Positions 1 to 11,640 of a stretch of DNA of 64,000 nt are shown here, piece by piece. Source of the DNA: Selaginella moellendorffii (taxonomy: Eukaryota > Streptophyta > Lycopodiopsida > Selaginellales > Selaginellaceae); contig NW_003314268.1 of NCBI RefSeq assembly GCF_000143415.4, forward strand, positions 534,968-598,967, in the 5' to 3' direction. The notes under the pieces were generated by a model. It was not told the origin of the DNA. It saw only the letters and a program-made list of their open reading frames with translations, and ran no database searches. Positions within the stretch are counted from its first letter, which is position 1, and each line of letters opens with the position of its first letter. The position numbers and the translations under genes were made by a program.

Positions 1-182
1 TCTTTTATTGCTCTTCATGCTTGATCCTTGAGCACTCCATTGGGAGTTCCACCCTCGCTCTTGACCTTTCAAGTCGGAGCCTTTTAGTTCAAACGTGTTA
101 CGCTCGTTTGGCTTTCGCTTCGGCCACTACCACATGGCACCCTTTCGACTCCACTTTGGGGCTTAGGGATTTGTGTCTCACA
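1..182 (-). mobile_element. LARD-A LTR, partial (3' LTR of a minus-strand element)
   Basis: This stretch closely matches the right part of the LTR at 4196-5812 (compare 5636-5812), so the two are direct repeats flanking one element. Read on the minus strand the LTR begins TGTGAGACACAAATCCC at 182 and runs off the window at base 1. The purine-rich GGGTGGTGGAG on the minus strand immediately outside it (183-194) fits a polypurine tract, which sets the orientation. No coding potential is evident. Confidence 0.8.
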
Positions 183-3100
183 ACTCCACCACCCATCGAT
201 AAAGTTCGATGTCCTCATCAAACAGTAAACCTTTTTATAAAGTAACACCCGTATGTATTACCATTTCCATTTTTGGCACCCAGCCAATGTTTGTCTATGG
301 TTTGACACCGAAGGCTTGCCATGCCTTTTCTAACCTCTAAGGAGCCTAATGTCTCCAACATAAAGACTCATTTGACCACCTCATGTGGTTCTCTCCCTTT
401 TATTGGTTTAGCTCTCGCTAAACTCATTAAAGACACCTTCTCTAGCTCAATCCCACTACTCATTCTTGAGTAGTCTCCACTTCTATTGACATAACCCATT
501 CACCTTGAAACTTTTAATTTTGACTTTCTCAAAGTCAATTTCCTTAGTGTCTCTGATATCTTTCATTGCACATATCGTGCAACTTCACTTCCCATCCTAG
601 GAAGTTTTCCACTTAAGGGCACCATCATCCTCCTTTCTATTTTATGCCACATTTGGCATCAAGTTCCAACCATCGTAAGTTGTGCTAAAGCTGTCCACGG
701 CCCTATTCTTTGGCTACTTCACCACTCCCTCCCTTAAAGCTTTCATCTTTGCTAACTTGGAGTATTTGGGAATCCATCCTTGGAAACACGCTTCCTTTCT
801 CACAATCTGTTAGCATCCAACACATTAGTGTTCCATGTCTAACTTTGCTATTTGGATTCCTTCCAATGAACTCCATGGCCCACACTTGGCCACTAGTCTT
901 TTGCTTTTATCCATTGATTTTTGCACTAAGTAACATAGGATCATTACCTTCATTCTCAAGGTATCCTTTTGGTTCTATGGCAAAGGCTCTACCTTGCTAA
1001 GTCTAGAGGGTGCTCATCCCTAATACATCTCTTTAGCATTTTTTGCTACGGGCCCGTTCATGGCCCAACTTTGCGACCCTCCCATAGGTCTCTCCCCGAG
1101 ACTACTTTCTTGGACTTACTATACCATTGTATTGGCACAACTGATTTCTTTTTAGGTGTCTTTCCCACTTGGTCACCTTGACCAAGTCACATCATTATCA
1201 ATAGTTTAAATTAACACTTTGAACTAAGAATCATATTCCTTAACCCAAACAAAGACCTTGTCCTTGTTTAGCCCCAAGATCAAGTGATCTCATCTTGACC
1301 CCTTAATAGGTCTACCAATAGGAACTAGGTCTTCTAGACCCTTTTGTTGACTATGACCTCGGGGGCATCCCCCACACTTGGCGGTGTGCCTAAGCTAGCT
1401 CTTCTGGCCAAGGATCCATAGCAACTGAGATTGGGTATCCCCATCTCATTCACCACATCCTTGGTGCCCTTTACACCAAAGTGTTCAAGTTAAATATGCC
1501 GAGCTTTCACTCTAAGCAATCTAACCGTGTATCACGACTCCGGAGCATCCCCCGCTTGGCGGTGTGCCCAAGCCAGTCTCCTCACTGAGAGTCCATGATC
1601 ACCAAAATATGAGTGTCCTCATATTCCAAACCATCACCACACCCTAGTGATTTGGGACTTGAACCCAAGCACTTGAGGGTTGGGACTCGAACCCAACCTC
1701 CGTATATGCATCTACGGAAGGCATCATCCAAGATGCCTGGCATGACTCTCCACGCCGGTGCACCAACTTATAGTTAAAGCGTGCTATAGATCACAGCTTA
1801 GGAACCTAGTTCCTCCACATTGCCAAGTCCTCTCACTTGACAAATCTGTGATCATGTATGGACTCCTCCATGCTCGGCCCCATAGGCTACCCCTTTTGAA
1901 GTTAGCACCTTCAACTAGGGGATTTGTCCCCCTGACTTGCCAATCTCACTTAGCAAGTCATCCGGCCATCGTGACATGGTTCATGCATAAGCGTGAAAGT
2001 CCTCAACCATCAACTTTTGTTCAAAGCCCTCTCTTTGAACACTCGGGAATCACTTCCCCAACCTTGATAGCCTCGCCTCATGGCCAACTTCAAGACCATG
2101 TTTTTGCTGTGCCACTTTGATTTTGCGCGCTCTAGGAACCATTTACACTTAGCTTTCTAGGTACTAAGCTACCTAAAATTGTCTTTGAGAACTTCGAAGG
2201 AACTTTGTCCCTTAGCTTGCTAAGGCTTCCCTTTTCACAAGCTTTCTAATTACCATATAGTTTAACATGGACAATTTCATATTTTAAACTCCCCATGACA
2301 TCACAGTTGCTAGCAACAACACCCTCTAGCCCCCACTTGATTTTCCACTCCCAACTGGCATAACCACCCTTGGTTGTGCCCTTTGATTCCTATGGTTTGG
2401 TTCTATCCCCTTAGTACTTGCTTTTGGCTTCACATTTCCTTCGGTCATTCTCCTCCAAACTAAGAGGATAGCTTTGCACTCTCTATCATGCCTTAGCAAG
2501 TATTCTTAGGGATGAACCGACCCGATAGCCTAGGGAGTGGTTCCTCAATCCAGGTATACTCACCTTATAATCCCACACACCAGGATTAACGTTGTTGCTT
2601 ATAGGCCCTTATATACCCATCACTAGCCTTGCCAAAATTTCGTTTTTGGCTTTGTCCAATTCGGGTAGATAGTCTTCTCCCATCTCCACAACCTTGGATA
2701 TTTAGATAGCATCTTCTATCCATCATTCGTTAGGGACTTAGTCCCTTGGGCCGTATCTATTGCCCTTGCGACATCAAACACCACCTCCTGGTGTTCTAGA
2801 GTGTTTGGGTGTCCTAAATGATGGCCTCTTTGACAATGAGCATTCCCTTTTACGACATTGACTTACTATATCGCAACATAAGTAATTTATTCCTCATAAG
2901 GGTATATTTAACTTCTTTATGCCATTAAGAAGTCTTGGGTAGTTAATTATCTTGCACCTTTTGCTTAGTTGCCTCATAGTTGTCAAGTCCTACAACTCAT
3001 CGCTGGTGCTTCCACATCTCCATCATTGTTTTGGTCACCACACTCTACCATATGCCTTCCAGCTTAGGCTATGCTATTCCCATTTCTGTTGGGATTCCCT

Positions 3101-4195
3101 TGGCAAGGGGTTCTTATGAACCCATAAACATAACCTCAAGGTATCACATCTTGGCACATTTGGTGTCTCCACACTATTGGCCCCACGAACGTATCCTTAT
3201 GACACTACTTATTAGTGTCTAGGTCTTTGCCAAGACCAATATGGTTGTTTCTCATGCTAACTATCCATTAGCACCGCACCATAGTGTTTGCACCTAACTC
3301 TGGGCCAAAGTTGCTTTCTTTTGGGAACATCTTTCCCACAACTTTAGTATGGCACATTCTACCATCAATGAGATACCTACAGTTCTCATACTTGGATCTT
3401 ATAATCCTCCCCATACCTCATGGGGCACCATACACCTCAGTCCAAATGCTTCAACCTGACTCCACTTGAGTCATTCAGCATTTTGGACTTTGCTAATTCA
3501 ACAACCTACGAGGTCTTAGTCTTTGAGGTGCTAACTCACTAGAATACAACTTCTTGTATTCATGTCCTACTCACAAGGACCATTTTTGCAAGTGTTACTC
3601 CGACACTTGATGATTTTCTTGGGGTTAACCTTTGCCCCTTAGGACTACTTGTCCATGTGATGAGAATAACAACTCATCTTTAAGTACACCCCCAACTCCT
3701 TGGGTTGTTCTAGCATTTATTAAAGGTAGCCCCAACCACCATTTCAAGGACTCATGTCCTCATCCGTATTTGACCTTTTACAGTCATTAATTCTGGTCTC
3801 AATTTCATGAGCACCAGCCTCACTATATGAGGTTAATCTTGTGACTCCTTTATTGTTTTGGAGTTTTTATCCTTCCCGTGATCCCAACTATAGTTGTTTA
3901 CCACAACTACATTAGCTAGCTTGCTAAATCAAATGCTCATCTGGATCAAATCCTCAACTCTCCGAGGAAAACCTTATACTATTCCTAAGATCCCAAAGTC
4001 GTTCCATTATTGGCCCCTTTCTATCCACCACCTCACCTACAAGTTCACACTTGAATTGTAGTGGAGAGCTATGTCTTCCCGACTTGCTACTCCTCAAGGA
4101 TAGGCCCACTTCTAGGACCTTCTGATGCCAACACTAGTGGTGATATACTTCAGCACCAATAAAAGTTAGACTAAGGAACAACTCTGATATCAAAT
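183..4195 (-). mobile_element. LARD-A internal region, non-coding
   Basis: This is the ~4.0 kb interior between the two LARD-A LTRs. No ORF on either strand resembles gag, protease, reverse transcriptase, RNase H or integrase; open stretches are short and unrelated to known proteins. A block around 1355-1440 recurs in diverged form around 1535-1610 (both contain a gcatccccc...cttggcggtgtgcc core). The structure of long LTRs, primer site, polypurine tract and no genes is that of a large retrotransposon derivative mobilised in trans. Confidence 0.65.
4182..4194 (-). other. LARD-A primer binding site (decayed)
   Basis: Read on the minus strand, the bases just inside the 5' LTR are TTTGATATCAGAG. 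This is one change from the initiator-Met-tRNA-type site TGGTATCAGAG seen intact in LARD-B at 16350. The position directly next to the LTR end fixes the element's orientation as minus. Confidence 0.65.
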
Positions 4196-5812
4196 TGTAA
4201 CTGACTAATTTTTCCATTCTACTTTAGTCACTTAACCACACCTCCGACCACTGGGAGGAGTCTCATTCATAACCTCCTTAAGTCCAATTTAGGACTTAGG
4301 ACTTACTAGCCCCGAAAATGGCATCCATGCCACTCATCCTTTGCACTTGGTCCAAGTGCTCCATGTGTCTGGTCCCATGATCGACACTCAAAGGTACCAC
4401 TGACATAGCAGCCTATTACGCTAAGGCCATGCCTAATCACCTTTGCCACACTGATGGTCCAATACCACTTGCATCACAGTCCTGCCTCTCCAAGACTGGG
4501 CCAACCATCCATGAGTGGTCATCACAGATCCACTCCTTAGCATCCTTCGGATGCCCACCAACAAGGAGAACAGCCTTCCCCACTATCCCTCTTTCAGTCC
4601 CAACCAAGTCCCGTCCTACCCATAGCCGTGTTCACCAACACTACCATTGGGTCAAGGCCCACAGGCCCGACCACTAAGTCCCAATGCCCTCTGGGACTTC
4701 CTCACCATGTGACTATGTCCTTAGTCACTATGCCAAAGGTCAACTCCTCTTCCTTTCCACAATCTGGGACTTTGGGGCAACATTTCAAAACACCATGGCC
4801 TTATGCGAGCCACCTAGGTACTCTCCCAGCCTTCCGCCCTTGGGTGCTCTAGCCATGGGCTTAGAGCGAGGTTCCGTTGAGCCACACCTGGTATCCAAGT
4901 AGGTAGTGCCACCCACACTTGGACTAGGAGCATCGGCCAGTTGATCTCCCTGGGGAACTAGAGCTGGCTCTTGAACACTTCACCAAGCTACCCTGCTTGT
5001 CAGTTCGTGTTCACTTTAGCCTTGTACTTCCCAGTGGGCAGCTCATCACCCAACATTGGGTACAGCCTTCCTGGGCCAAACTGGCCTTTCCTGGCCAAAC
5101 TGGCTCCACTACAATCCTCCCCCTTACTATACTTTTAGAGCTCACCAAACCCCCCAGGGTTTGGGAGACGAACGCTTTGGGCTTTCACCCTATCAAACTC
5201 AAACTCGGACTCAAACTCGGACTCAGACTCGGACTCGGACTCAGACTCAGGCTCAGGCTCAGGCTCGGTCTCAGCCTCGGCCTCGGTCTCGGTCTCGGTC
5301 CCGGTCCCGGTCCTGGTCTCGATCTCCGTCTTGGTCTCGGTCCTGGTCTCAGTCTTGACCTCAGACTCCATCTCAGATTCCATCTCGGGTCCATCTTGGA
5401 CTCCATCTTAGACTCCGTCTCGGTCCATCTTAGACTCCATCTCGGGTCCATCTCGGACTCCATCTCGGGTCCATCTCAGACTCCATCTCGGGTTTATCTC
5501 GAACTCCATCTCGGACTCCATCTCAAACTCCATCTCGGACCCCATCTCAGGTCCATCTCGGACTCCATCTCGGACTCCATTTTGGACTCCATCTCGATCC
5601 ATCTCGGGTCCTTTTGTGTCCCTTTTCTAGAGACTCTTTTATCTTCATGCTCAATCCTTGAGCACTCCATTGGGAGTTCCACTCTCGCTCTTGACCTTTC
5701 AAGTCGGAGCCTTTTAGTCCAAACGTGTTACGCTCGTTTGGCTTTCGCTTCGGCCACTACCACGTGGCACCCTTTCGGCTCCACTTTGGGGTTTAGGGAT
5801 TTGTGTCTCACA
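4196..5812 (-). mobile_element. LARD-A 5' LTR (1617 bp)
   Basis: The LTR is bounded by TG...CA on both strands (plus-strand ends TGTAACTG at 4196 and CTCACA at 5812) and lies between the primer site and unrelated flanking DNA. Its distal portion is repeated at 1-182. Diverged relatives occur at 40060-41724 (same orientation) and 47739-49228 (opposite). It contains a long pyrimidine-rich tandem array. The ORF of 278 aa read across it is an artefact of that array. Confidence 0.75.
5190..5625. repeat. CTCGGA / CTCCATCTCGG tandem array inside LARD-A LTR
   Basis: The first ~160 bp are hexamer-like CTCGGA/CTCAGA units. These grade into 15-18 bp units of the type ccatctcgg-actccatctc up to about 5625. 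The same array is present, more decayed, in the LTR at 41090-41470 and in antisense at 47985-48240. One strand is almost purely pyrimidine plus G, which gives long spurious open frames of Arg/Ser/Glu-rich peptides on both strands. Confidence 0.9.
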
Positions 5813-6823
5813 ACTAACCTATATATATTATAAGTTGATGAAGCTCCACCACTCTTGGATCGAGGATGGCTTAAATATAACTAAGGTCAAGGAGGTGCCA
5901 CATCATCATCAAGAATGCGGTTCGAGACTCAAGAATCGTACAGGAAATCAGAGAGTAAGGAATAGGGAAGTGTCTCGAGAGTCAGGAATATGGTCTATGG
6001 GTCAAGAATTCGGCGAGAGTCAGAAATGTGGCAAGAATTGGGGGATTCCTGACAGTACCCCCTCCTCAAGAACGAGTGGAACGAGGACATGAATGAGAAC
6101 AAAGAGGAGGATGAGATAGGCGGCGAGGGACGGGAGAGGGAGAATGAAAAGAATAATTGGGATGAGAAGGATAGCAGTGGTGGAAGTCCTGAATAAGGTC
6201 AGGAGAATGAATTAGGTTGTCCGCAAGTTCCCAAGTGCGTTCCTCAGGTTCATAACCCTTCTAGTCTACTAGATAGTAGAGTTTAGACCGTGAGATCTTG
6301 GAATCAAGGATGTCCTAAACTTCATATTTAGACCCATCCTTGAGTTGCACTAGTGGAGGCAAAGGAATGACCCGATTTGGAATAGAACTGGGAATAAGGC
6401 TCAAGGAGAGAGGAGTGAAAAATAGGGTGAATTTGATATGAGGAGGGAAGTGCAAGGCAATAAGTGACAGCATTAATGATGATAGTGATAGGGCAAGGAC
6501 CGAGGCGTTTGAAATCTTGTAAGGGGGACAATCCTGACGATGGACATTGGTGAATGTTTTGTGAGATTCCTAAGCACGATGGAGGTGGAAGGAGATGGAG
6601 TTGTGGATTTCCTGGAGGTTGGAGACAAATACCTCAGAGTGGGGACTTTAACGAGACGATTCGAATGGAGAAGGAAGTGAGAGATTGAATTGAGGATTTC
6701 GGCCAAAGTTTGCTAAGAAGGGGGAAACTCAAAGGGAGGAGTGAACAGAGTTGTTATAAAAGAACTCAGCAAGGGGAAGGATATCGAACCAATCATCCTG
6801 ATGATAATTGATGAAGCACCTCA
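5813..6823 (-). pseudogene. Ty3/gypsy chromovirus 3' remnant (integrase C-terminus, chromodomain, LTR start)
   Basis: On the minus strand from 6823 downward there is the C-terminal half of a Ty3 integrase ([13 protein letters not shown], then a PxxxIHPIFHSSLLEPY segment near 6330-6440). It is followed at about 6195-6330 by a recognisable chromodomain (ILDSK, KLYYLVD, KGYEPEERTWE) and then, at 6055-6066, a purine-rich tract abutting an LTR start TGTCAGGAATCC at 6054. Several in-frame stops show it is dead. The LTR portion fades out near 5830. Its integrase reading frame stops exactly at the left end of transposon copy 1. Confidence 0.8.
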
Positions 6824-6847
6824 AAGCTCTATTTCGTTAAAGTGGGA
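6824..6847 (+). repeat. Left TIR, transposon copy 1
   Basis: It begins AAGCTCTATTTCG and ends AAAGTGGGA. The exact reverse complement is at 25365-25388. Identical bases occur at 26033-26056 and at 38625-38648. Confidence 0.85.
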
Positions 6848-7003
6848 TTTATTCAGTAAAATGGGACTAGGTACAAATTTTCAAGTATTTGAAAATGACG
6901 TGAAATTATATGTTTTTTGTCCAGGGGCTAGACATATCTGGGGCATGGTGACTAGCGCGGTGACTTTGTGTCCAGACTGAGTCCATCTGGTTGTATAATA
7001 AAT

Positions 7004-7066
7004 CTCATTGTCAAGGTGAACAAGCCGAATCTGAAGCTAAAGAAGAGCGATGGCATGCGCGCACAC
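7004..7066 (+). repeat. Inverted extra copy of the transposase terminal-exon module
   Basis: Bases 7011-7036 (tcaag-gtgaacaa-ccgaatctgaa) match the splice acceptor and last exon of the transposase gene (7949-7990, minus), but here on the plus strand. The match ends in GATGGCATG, the half-site of the palindrome family, just as the real exon does. It could be a vestige of a second gene end or of an inversion. The same module lies at 26208-26276 in copy 2. Confidence 0.6.
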
Positions 7067-7367
7067 ACTATTTGTTTGTTCATTGAGCGTGTGGTGAGCT
7101 TTCCAAGATGAACGTCATTCCTATTAGCCAGACATATAACTTAATGGTGAGAACATTTAGATATTATTCAATGTTATCTTTTTCTAACGAATCTAATTGT
7201 GAAGGTGTAGCAAGAGGCATTGCTAGTCTGGAGAAGTCATTTAACTCATTTGACCCTTAATGTACTTTCATGAAACTAAATAACATTCATATTATTAAGG
7301 AATTTCTCTAGTACCTTTTTTTTACGACATAGAGGCTTGCATTTCTTTCAAAGGTGATTTAGTAAAA

Positions 7368-7950
7368 GGCCTGAGGGCACATGCCATTCTATTTCTCAGA
7401 CCGGTATTAAGATATACTAGTGCAAAGGGAAAAAGGTATTTGGTGATCAAGTAAATGGCATGAGGGCACACGCCATTATAAGCCTAAGCGCTAGTGGACA
7501 CCTCCTTTTTGGTACTCTCAGCGGTACTATCATCCTTCTCCGGGTCAGTTGTTTTGCTTTGGATTGTTGTCTCTGACGTTACTGGGGCGTTCTCGATAGT
7601 TGTTAATGTTGCCGTTTGTTCAGAAAAATGATCACCTGGAGTATAGTACGGGGAGTTTGGAAGACTTATATATTCTACATCTTCACCTATCTCCTTCTCC
7701 GTCTCCTTTTCTGCCTCACTTACAGATTTTGTGCTTGCCATGAGAACGCTCTTCACCCTAAAATATGGAGTTCGTTGTGTTATAAAAGGAAACCAACACA
7801 CACGCTACAAGGGAATGATGGTACATAAAGCACGTAAGCCCACAATATGGGTTTATGTGCCATTAATATGGGCCACACGCCATATTATTAGATTTATGCA
7901 CGTGTGATTGGTAAATGCATATGTCACATCATCTCAGGCCACATGCCATC
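7368..7950. repeat. Left-end palindrome cluster, copy 1
   Basis: Members of the ~22-bp palindrome family (ATGGCRTG...CAYGCCAT) lie at 7368-7387, 7455-7476, about 7865-7886 (degenerate) and 7931-7950. Only 7455-7476 keeps both arms well (ATGGCATG and CACGCCAT). The last one ends inside the stop codon of the transposase gene. Confidence 0.8.
7484..7741 (-). CDS. Small acidic, Ser/Thr/Glu-rich ORF (85 aa), function unknown
   Basis: An open frame from an ATG at 7741 (MASTKSVSEAEKE...) to a stop at 7484 encodes a hydrophilic 85-aa peptide rich in Glu, Thr and Ser with no recognised domain, signal peptide or membrane segment. It lies downstream of the transposase gene on the same strand. The frame is open further upstream (to 7801), but a pyrimidine-rich TTTTAG just before the chosen ATG could be a splice acceptor. 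The counterpart in copy 2 (26679-26936) is also open, with three amino-acid differences. That conservation is weak evidence for coding because the copies are young duplicates. It could be a separate small gene, a last exon, or non-coding. Confidence 0.35.
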   Translation of the reverse strand: MASTKSVSEAEKETEKEIGEDVEYISLPNSPYYTPGDHFSEQTATLTTIENAPVTSETTIQSKTTDPEKDDSTAESTKKEVSTSA

Positions 7951-10900
7951 ACGCCTCCTCTGATTCAGATTCGGATTGTTCACCTTGAAATAAAATACAT
8001 TAGAAACTTAGTAAAGGAATATTAATGAATCTCACCTTGAACCTGGGTTATGAATGCTCTTGCTGCATCTCTTGCATGGTCTGGCAAGGTGATGGTGGCA
8101 CTCTGCTTCCGCATCCAACCATGCACAACATTATCCACCGATATGCTCATGCTGGGATCCCTTGGATTCAGCACCCATCTCTTTTCTAGGCAATCCTTCG
8201 TATATCCGGAACTTGGCTTGAACCACTCCACATTTACATTGAAGGAGTTAGTTTCCGCGTCCTCCTCTGCATCAGTGATGCAGCGCCCCACCCATATCAT
8301 TTGTTTTTTATTACTGGGTCTGACAAGCACGACCATTCCTTTGCAGACCTGTACTGGATTGAATGCTGAATCCAGCTTCTTGTTCCTCGGCCCACAATAG
8401 TGATCCTCAACATCGTTATCTGTCACTGCATTTCCAGAGGACATTGTTCCGCTACTATCTGGTGCTCTGGGTTCTGGCCAAAAGGACTCTTCCAATTCTT
8501 CATATACAACCGGCCCATTTTGGATAGCAGATATAATCTTCTCCCAGTATTCGAGCAAAGGCTTGCACCTCTGAAAATAGGATTCTCCACCAAACACCAA
8601 CCCCCTCTTCCAGAAGGCAATATGCTGTCTAATCCCGGCCACTATACTTTCTTGGTCTTTGAGTCCATCCGGGTGCATCGGCCGTGGGGAACCCTGAGGA
8701 ATCATAGGTTCCCCAGTTATGGGATCTCTCTTGAAGAGTTCAATGCCGTCCACTGGCAGCCACACTGTGTCCCATTCTCTCATCTTGTACCTCATCACTG
8801 GAGCACCGTCACACATGCTGAAATGAAACTGAAGAGGCTTGGAGTGGCCAATCAGCGTTTTGGATCCGTCCCTGATGTAGCCTCTTACAAACCCCTTAAA
8901 GTCTGGAACCTCTGTCAGAAGTGCAGCTTCAACAGTCCCTTTGATGCAATTTTGGAATTCATCGTAGAGTTGTGGGAGGGTGAGGACATTGGATCGCCGG
9001 AGGGACTCTGCCAGGTGATTGAACATGGCATCGACGTCTTCATGAGTGTGCCCAACCATGAGAAAGCCAAGTGTAACCGTTTCAAATATGCCTTTGGCAA
9101 CAAGCATCGCCAAGTACGCGAAGACGTACATGTTTTTGTTCTTACTGCCAGCATTGTCTGTTTGGAGCAGAAGATGGGGTGGAAGGCCACATCGGCCGCA
9201 AGAACTTCCTTGAGATTCTGCTTCGTTTGGATGAGGCTGTGCATTCACCGGGCGACCAGCCTCGTCGGAATGGCATGAGGCCTCACGTGATAACCCTACA
9301 ATCTGACGGCCAACATATTCATTGGGATGGCATGGGGCCCCACGCGATACTGCAAGCCTTTGCTCCTCCTCCAGCTGAACCCTGTATGGGGTTCGATCGA
9401 CAAGGGCCTTATGCAAGGGTTGGCCATTCAGCTCAGTCTGCACACTTTGCAGAGACCTTAAGTGTTTTGCTAGGGACGCAATCATCATGTTTGCACCCCC
9501 GCCACCCCATAGAGGTACAAAGAAGTTCCCATAGTTCTGGGCACCATGCCCATGAGCGATTATGCCAAACAGAGACACAGGCAGCTGCATGGATGAAGAG
9601 ATTGCCTTGGGGGCAGGATTGAGTCGAGGTAAGCACGTCTTTTTCTGGTCCATTTTGTCATGGATGATGCAGAGGTAAGAGTCAGGTCTCTCCATGGAGA
9701 GAATCCTGTTATGATAATATGCAGTCCTGCAGCTTCTCTGCTCGATGTTGTGGTCGAGCCGCCTTCTAACCAATGTCTCTCGCTCTTGAGCGCTGCAAGA
9801 ATTCTTCGACAAAGCCATTTTGATAGCAGTGCACTCGTCACACTTTGAAAAGCTAAAGTACTTTCCTATACTCACATCCCTGAACCTGTTGCTCCACAAT
9901 CTACTAAATCTAGATTGGCTCAGCTTCCTGTAGCCATTACTCTGGAGTTCCCAATTCACATCTTCCAATATGGCCCCCTTGGTATACATGGAAGGGAGAA
10001 CTCGTTGGGTGTCTCGTGTTCCATCTTCCAAGAGGCGGGTTTTATGTGGTTGCTGCTCGCTACATGTCTCGACAAACCTCTTGAAGATTGCCTCTCCATA
10101 TACAACATGACCCCTGGTTTTGTGTGTACCGTCGTTCCCATGGACTGCCTGTTGAACCCTTTGTTCCTCGAACTCAGTTTTGATTCTGTAGAATGTGGTT
10201 TGAGGGACTCCATAAATGATTCTCCATGCCTTCATGCAGACCAAACCCCTCTGGAAGACCATGCCCCCCACCTGATGTTCTGAAGCATCAACAGATGACC
10301 GTAATGCCTCATACACAAAATTGCGAGCTGCCTTCCAGGACAATGTCTTGTATTTTGCTCTCTCCTCTTCAATAGCATCCCAATCAGCATGTTGACAGCA
10401 CCTCCTCTTGCAACAAGCAACTGTTGAGACCATTCGAACCTCCATCGCCATTTTCTGCCTTTTCGGTTCGTTGCTCAGATCCCTTTGGCTGCGCTTTAGG
10501 AAGGTGTACTTTCTTTTCCCATGAAGAGATGTTCTGTCATCAGTTGTAGTGGTGTTTGATTGTGAATCCTTCACATTCTCAAACACTAAGTGCCTCAATT
10601 TCCACCGCACAATGCTTCCAATAGTCAGACTGTTTTCTTCTGTGTCAACAACCTCTAAAATCGCAACTCCAATATCATCCCAGCCCAATTCTTGATTAGC
10701 AACCGCATCTCTTGGATCGACAACTGTGGCTAAGCCCTCAGCTACCACCTCCCCCTCGGGGTTGTTCAGAAACACCTTCGCCTGAATCCATGTAGCACGG
10801 TTCTTAAGATCCACGGAGGGAACATGCGTCGCACTTGCGCTGTCCCCAACATCTGCTTTCTTCTGAAGATTTTTCAAGACAACAACAACATTTACCCCGA

Positions 10901-11090
10901 CGACCATCTCTCCTCGTTCAATAGCGACCACATTCCCATCGAAGACAGTCTCTACTGATACAGCAGCATTGCCTTCCCCAAGCCTTTGACAGTGTATAAC
11001 AAAGTTCCGATCCATAGACACAAGGGTCCCTTTTGCAACTCTCTTCCCACCATTCAAAATGTAAACCTTTTCCCCAAATCTGAAGGCCAT
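7949..11090 (-). CDS. DUF7869-type transposase-like protein, intact (~1029 aa)
   Basis: Two exons are proposed: 11090-8036 and 7983-7949, joined across a 52-nt GT-AG intron (7984-8035). The splice replaces the ORF end GEIH with GEQSESESEEA and a TGA, giving 1029 aa. Visible landmarks are two N-terminal segments around residues 18-50 and 113-150 with a shared VAxG pattern; a CCKRRCC cysteine motif near 226-232; KCDEC near 417; HDKMDQ at 477-482; TDNAG at 644-648; and GHTHEDVD at 680-687. The last three are the signature strings of DUF7869 proteins and fit a D-D-E/D RNase-H-like transposase core; catalysis is inferred. An insertion between about 580 and 640 carries two in-frame palindromes. No stop or frameshift is present, so this copy could still be functional. 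It is divergent to the plus-strand gene across a 1.66 kb shared promoter region. Confidence 0.8.
9270..9348. repeat. Two palindromes in frame inside the transposase ORF, copy 1
   Basis: They lie at 9270-9291 and 9327-9348. With their flanks they form a ~33-bp imperfect direct repeat, translated on the minus strand as VSRGAPCHPNE and LSREASCHSDE. They sit in a Gly/Glu/His-rich stretch just before the TDNAG motif, where DUF7869 proteins, as I remember them, have only a short linker. Both keep the reading frame. Confidence 0.8.
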
Positions 11091-11172
11091 TCTGAAAGTG
11101 CAGAAAAGAAGTTAAGACCATACAAAAAATGATTGGAGAATGGCCTAAATCATAACATACCAAACAACCTCA

Positions 11173-11362
11173 ATAGCATGAGGCCACATGCCATTATTCA
11201 AACATGCTATTGACACCCACGTGAAATTTCGCATTCACAAAATTGGCATGAGGCCTCATGCCATCTTGATATACACACAGCTGCAGGCAAATAAAAACAT
11301 ACATGACAATACGCTAGCCATGAAATTGCAAGGGCCCAAGATGGCATGTGGCCTCATGCCAT
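11173..11362. repeat. Promoter palindrome trio, copy 1
   Basis: Three family members at 11173-11194, 11243-11264 and 11341-11362 lie upstream of the transposase start. The third is among the best-preserved, with arms ATGGCATG and CATGCCAT around a GTGGCC-type centre. This trio is missing from copy 2, where the block has been replaced. Confidence 0.85.
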
Positions 11363-11455
11363 TTCTAAATGTGGTCCTAAGCCATTCCATGGTGAACATA
11401 CCAGGAAGCACAAGTGCCGAATATCAAGAGGAAGCGGTAGCCACACCAAAGACAG

Positions 11456-11640
11456 TGCCGCTCGCAACACCGCAACTACTCGTAGCGCCGCTCGCAACAC
11501 CGCAACTGCTCGTAGCGCCGCTCGCACAAACTGCCACTTGCATAAATTGCCGCTCGCAATGGCGCTCGCAATGCCGCAACCGCTCGTAGACGCATAAACC
11601 ACAGCCCACAACGCCGCTTACACAAGCAGCGCTCACTGCG
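11456..11640. repeat. CG-rich imperfect tandem repeat in divergent promoter
   Basis: About two and a half copies of a ~30-bp unit (core gtagcgccgctcgcaacac) are followed by degenerate cgctcgcaatg-type units. It is found only in copy 1. It is CpG-dense compared with the surrounding AT-rich DNA. Confidence 0.75.

Noticed and set aside
4997-5833. 278-aa ORF and antisense Glu/Arg/Ser-rich ORFs across 5135-5682
   Set aside because: They are created by the CTCGGA tandem array within an LTR. Similar frames appear on both strands, and no domain or gene structure is present.
8400-9278. 292-aa plus-strand ORF (and its twin at 28013-28891)
   Set aside because: It is a shadow of the transposase gene on the opposite strand. 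The transposase frame carries the conserved motifs.
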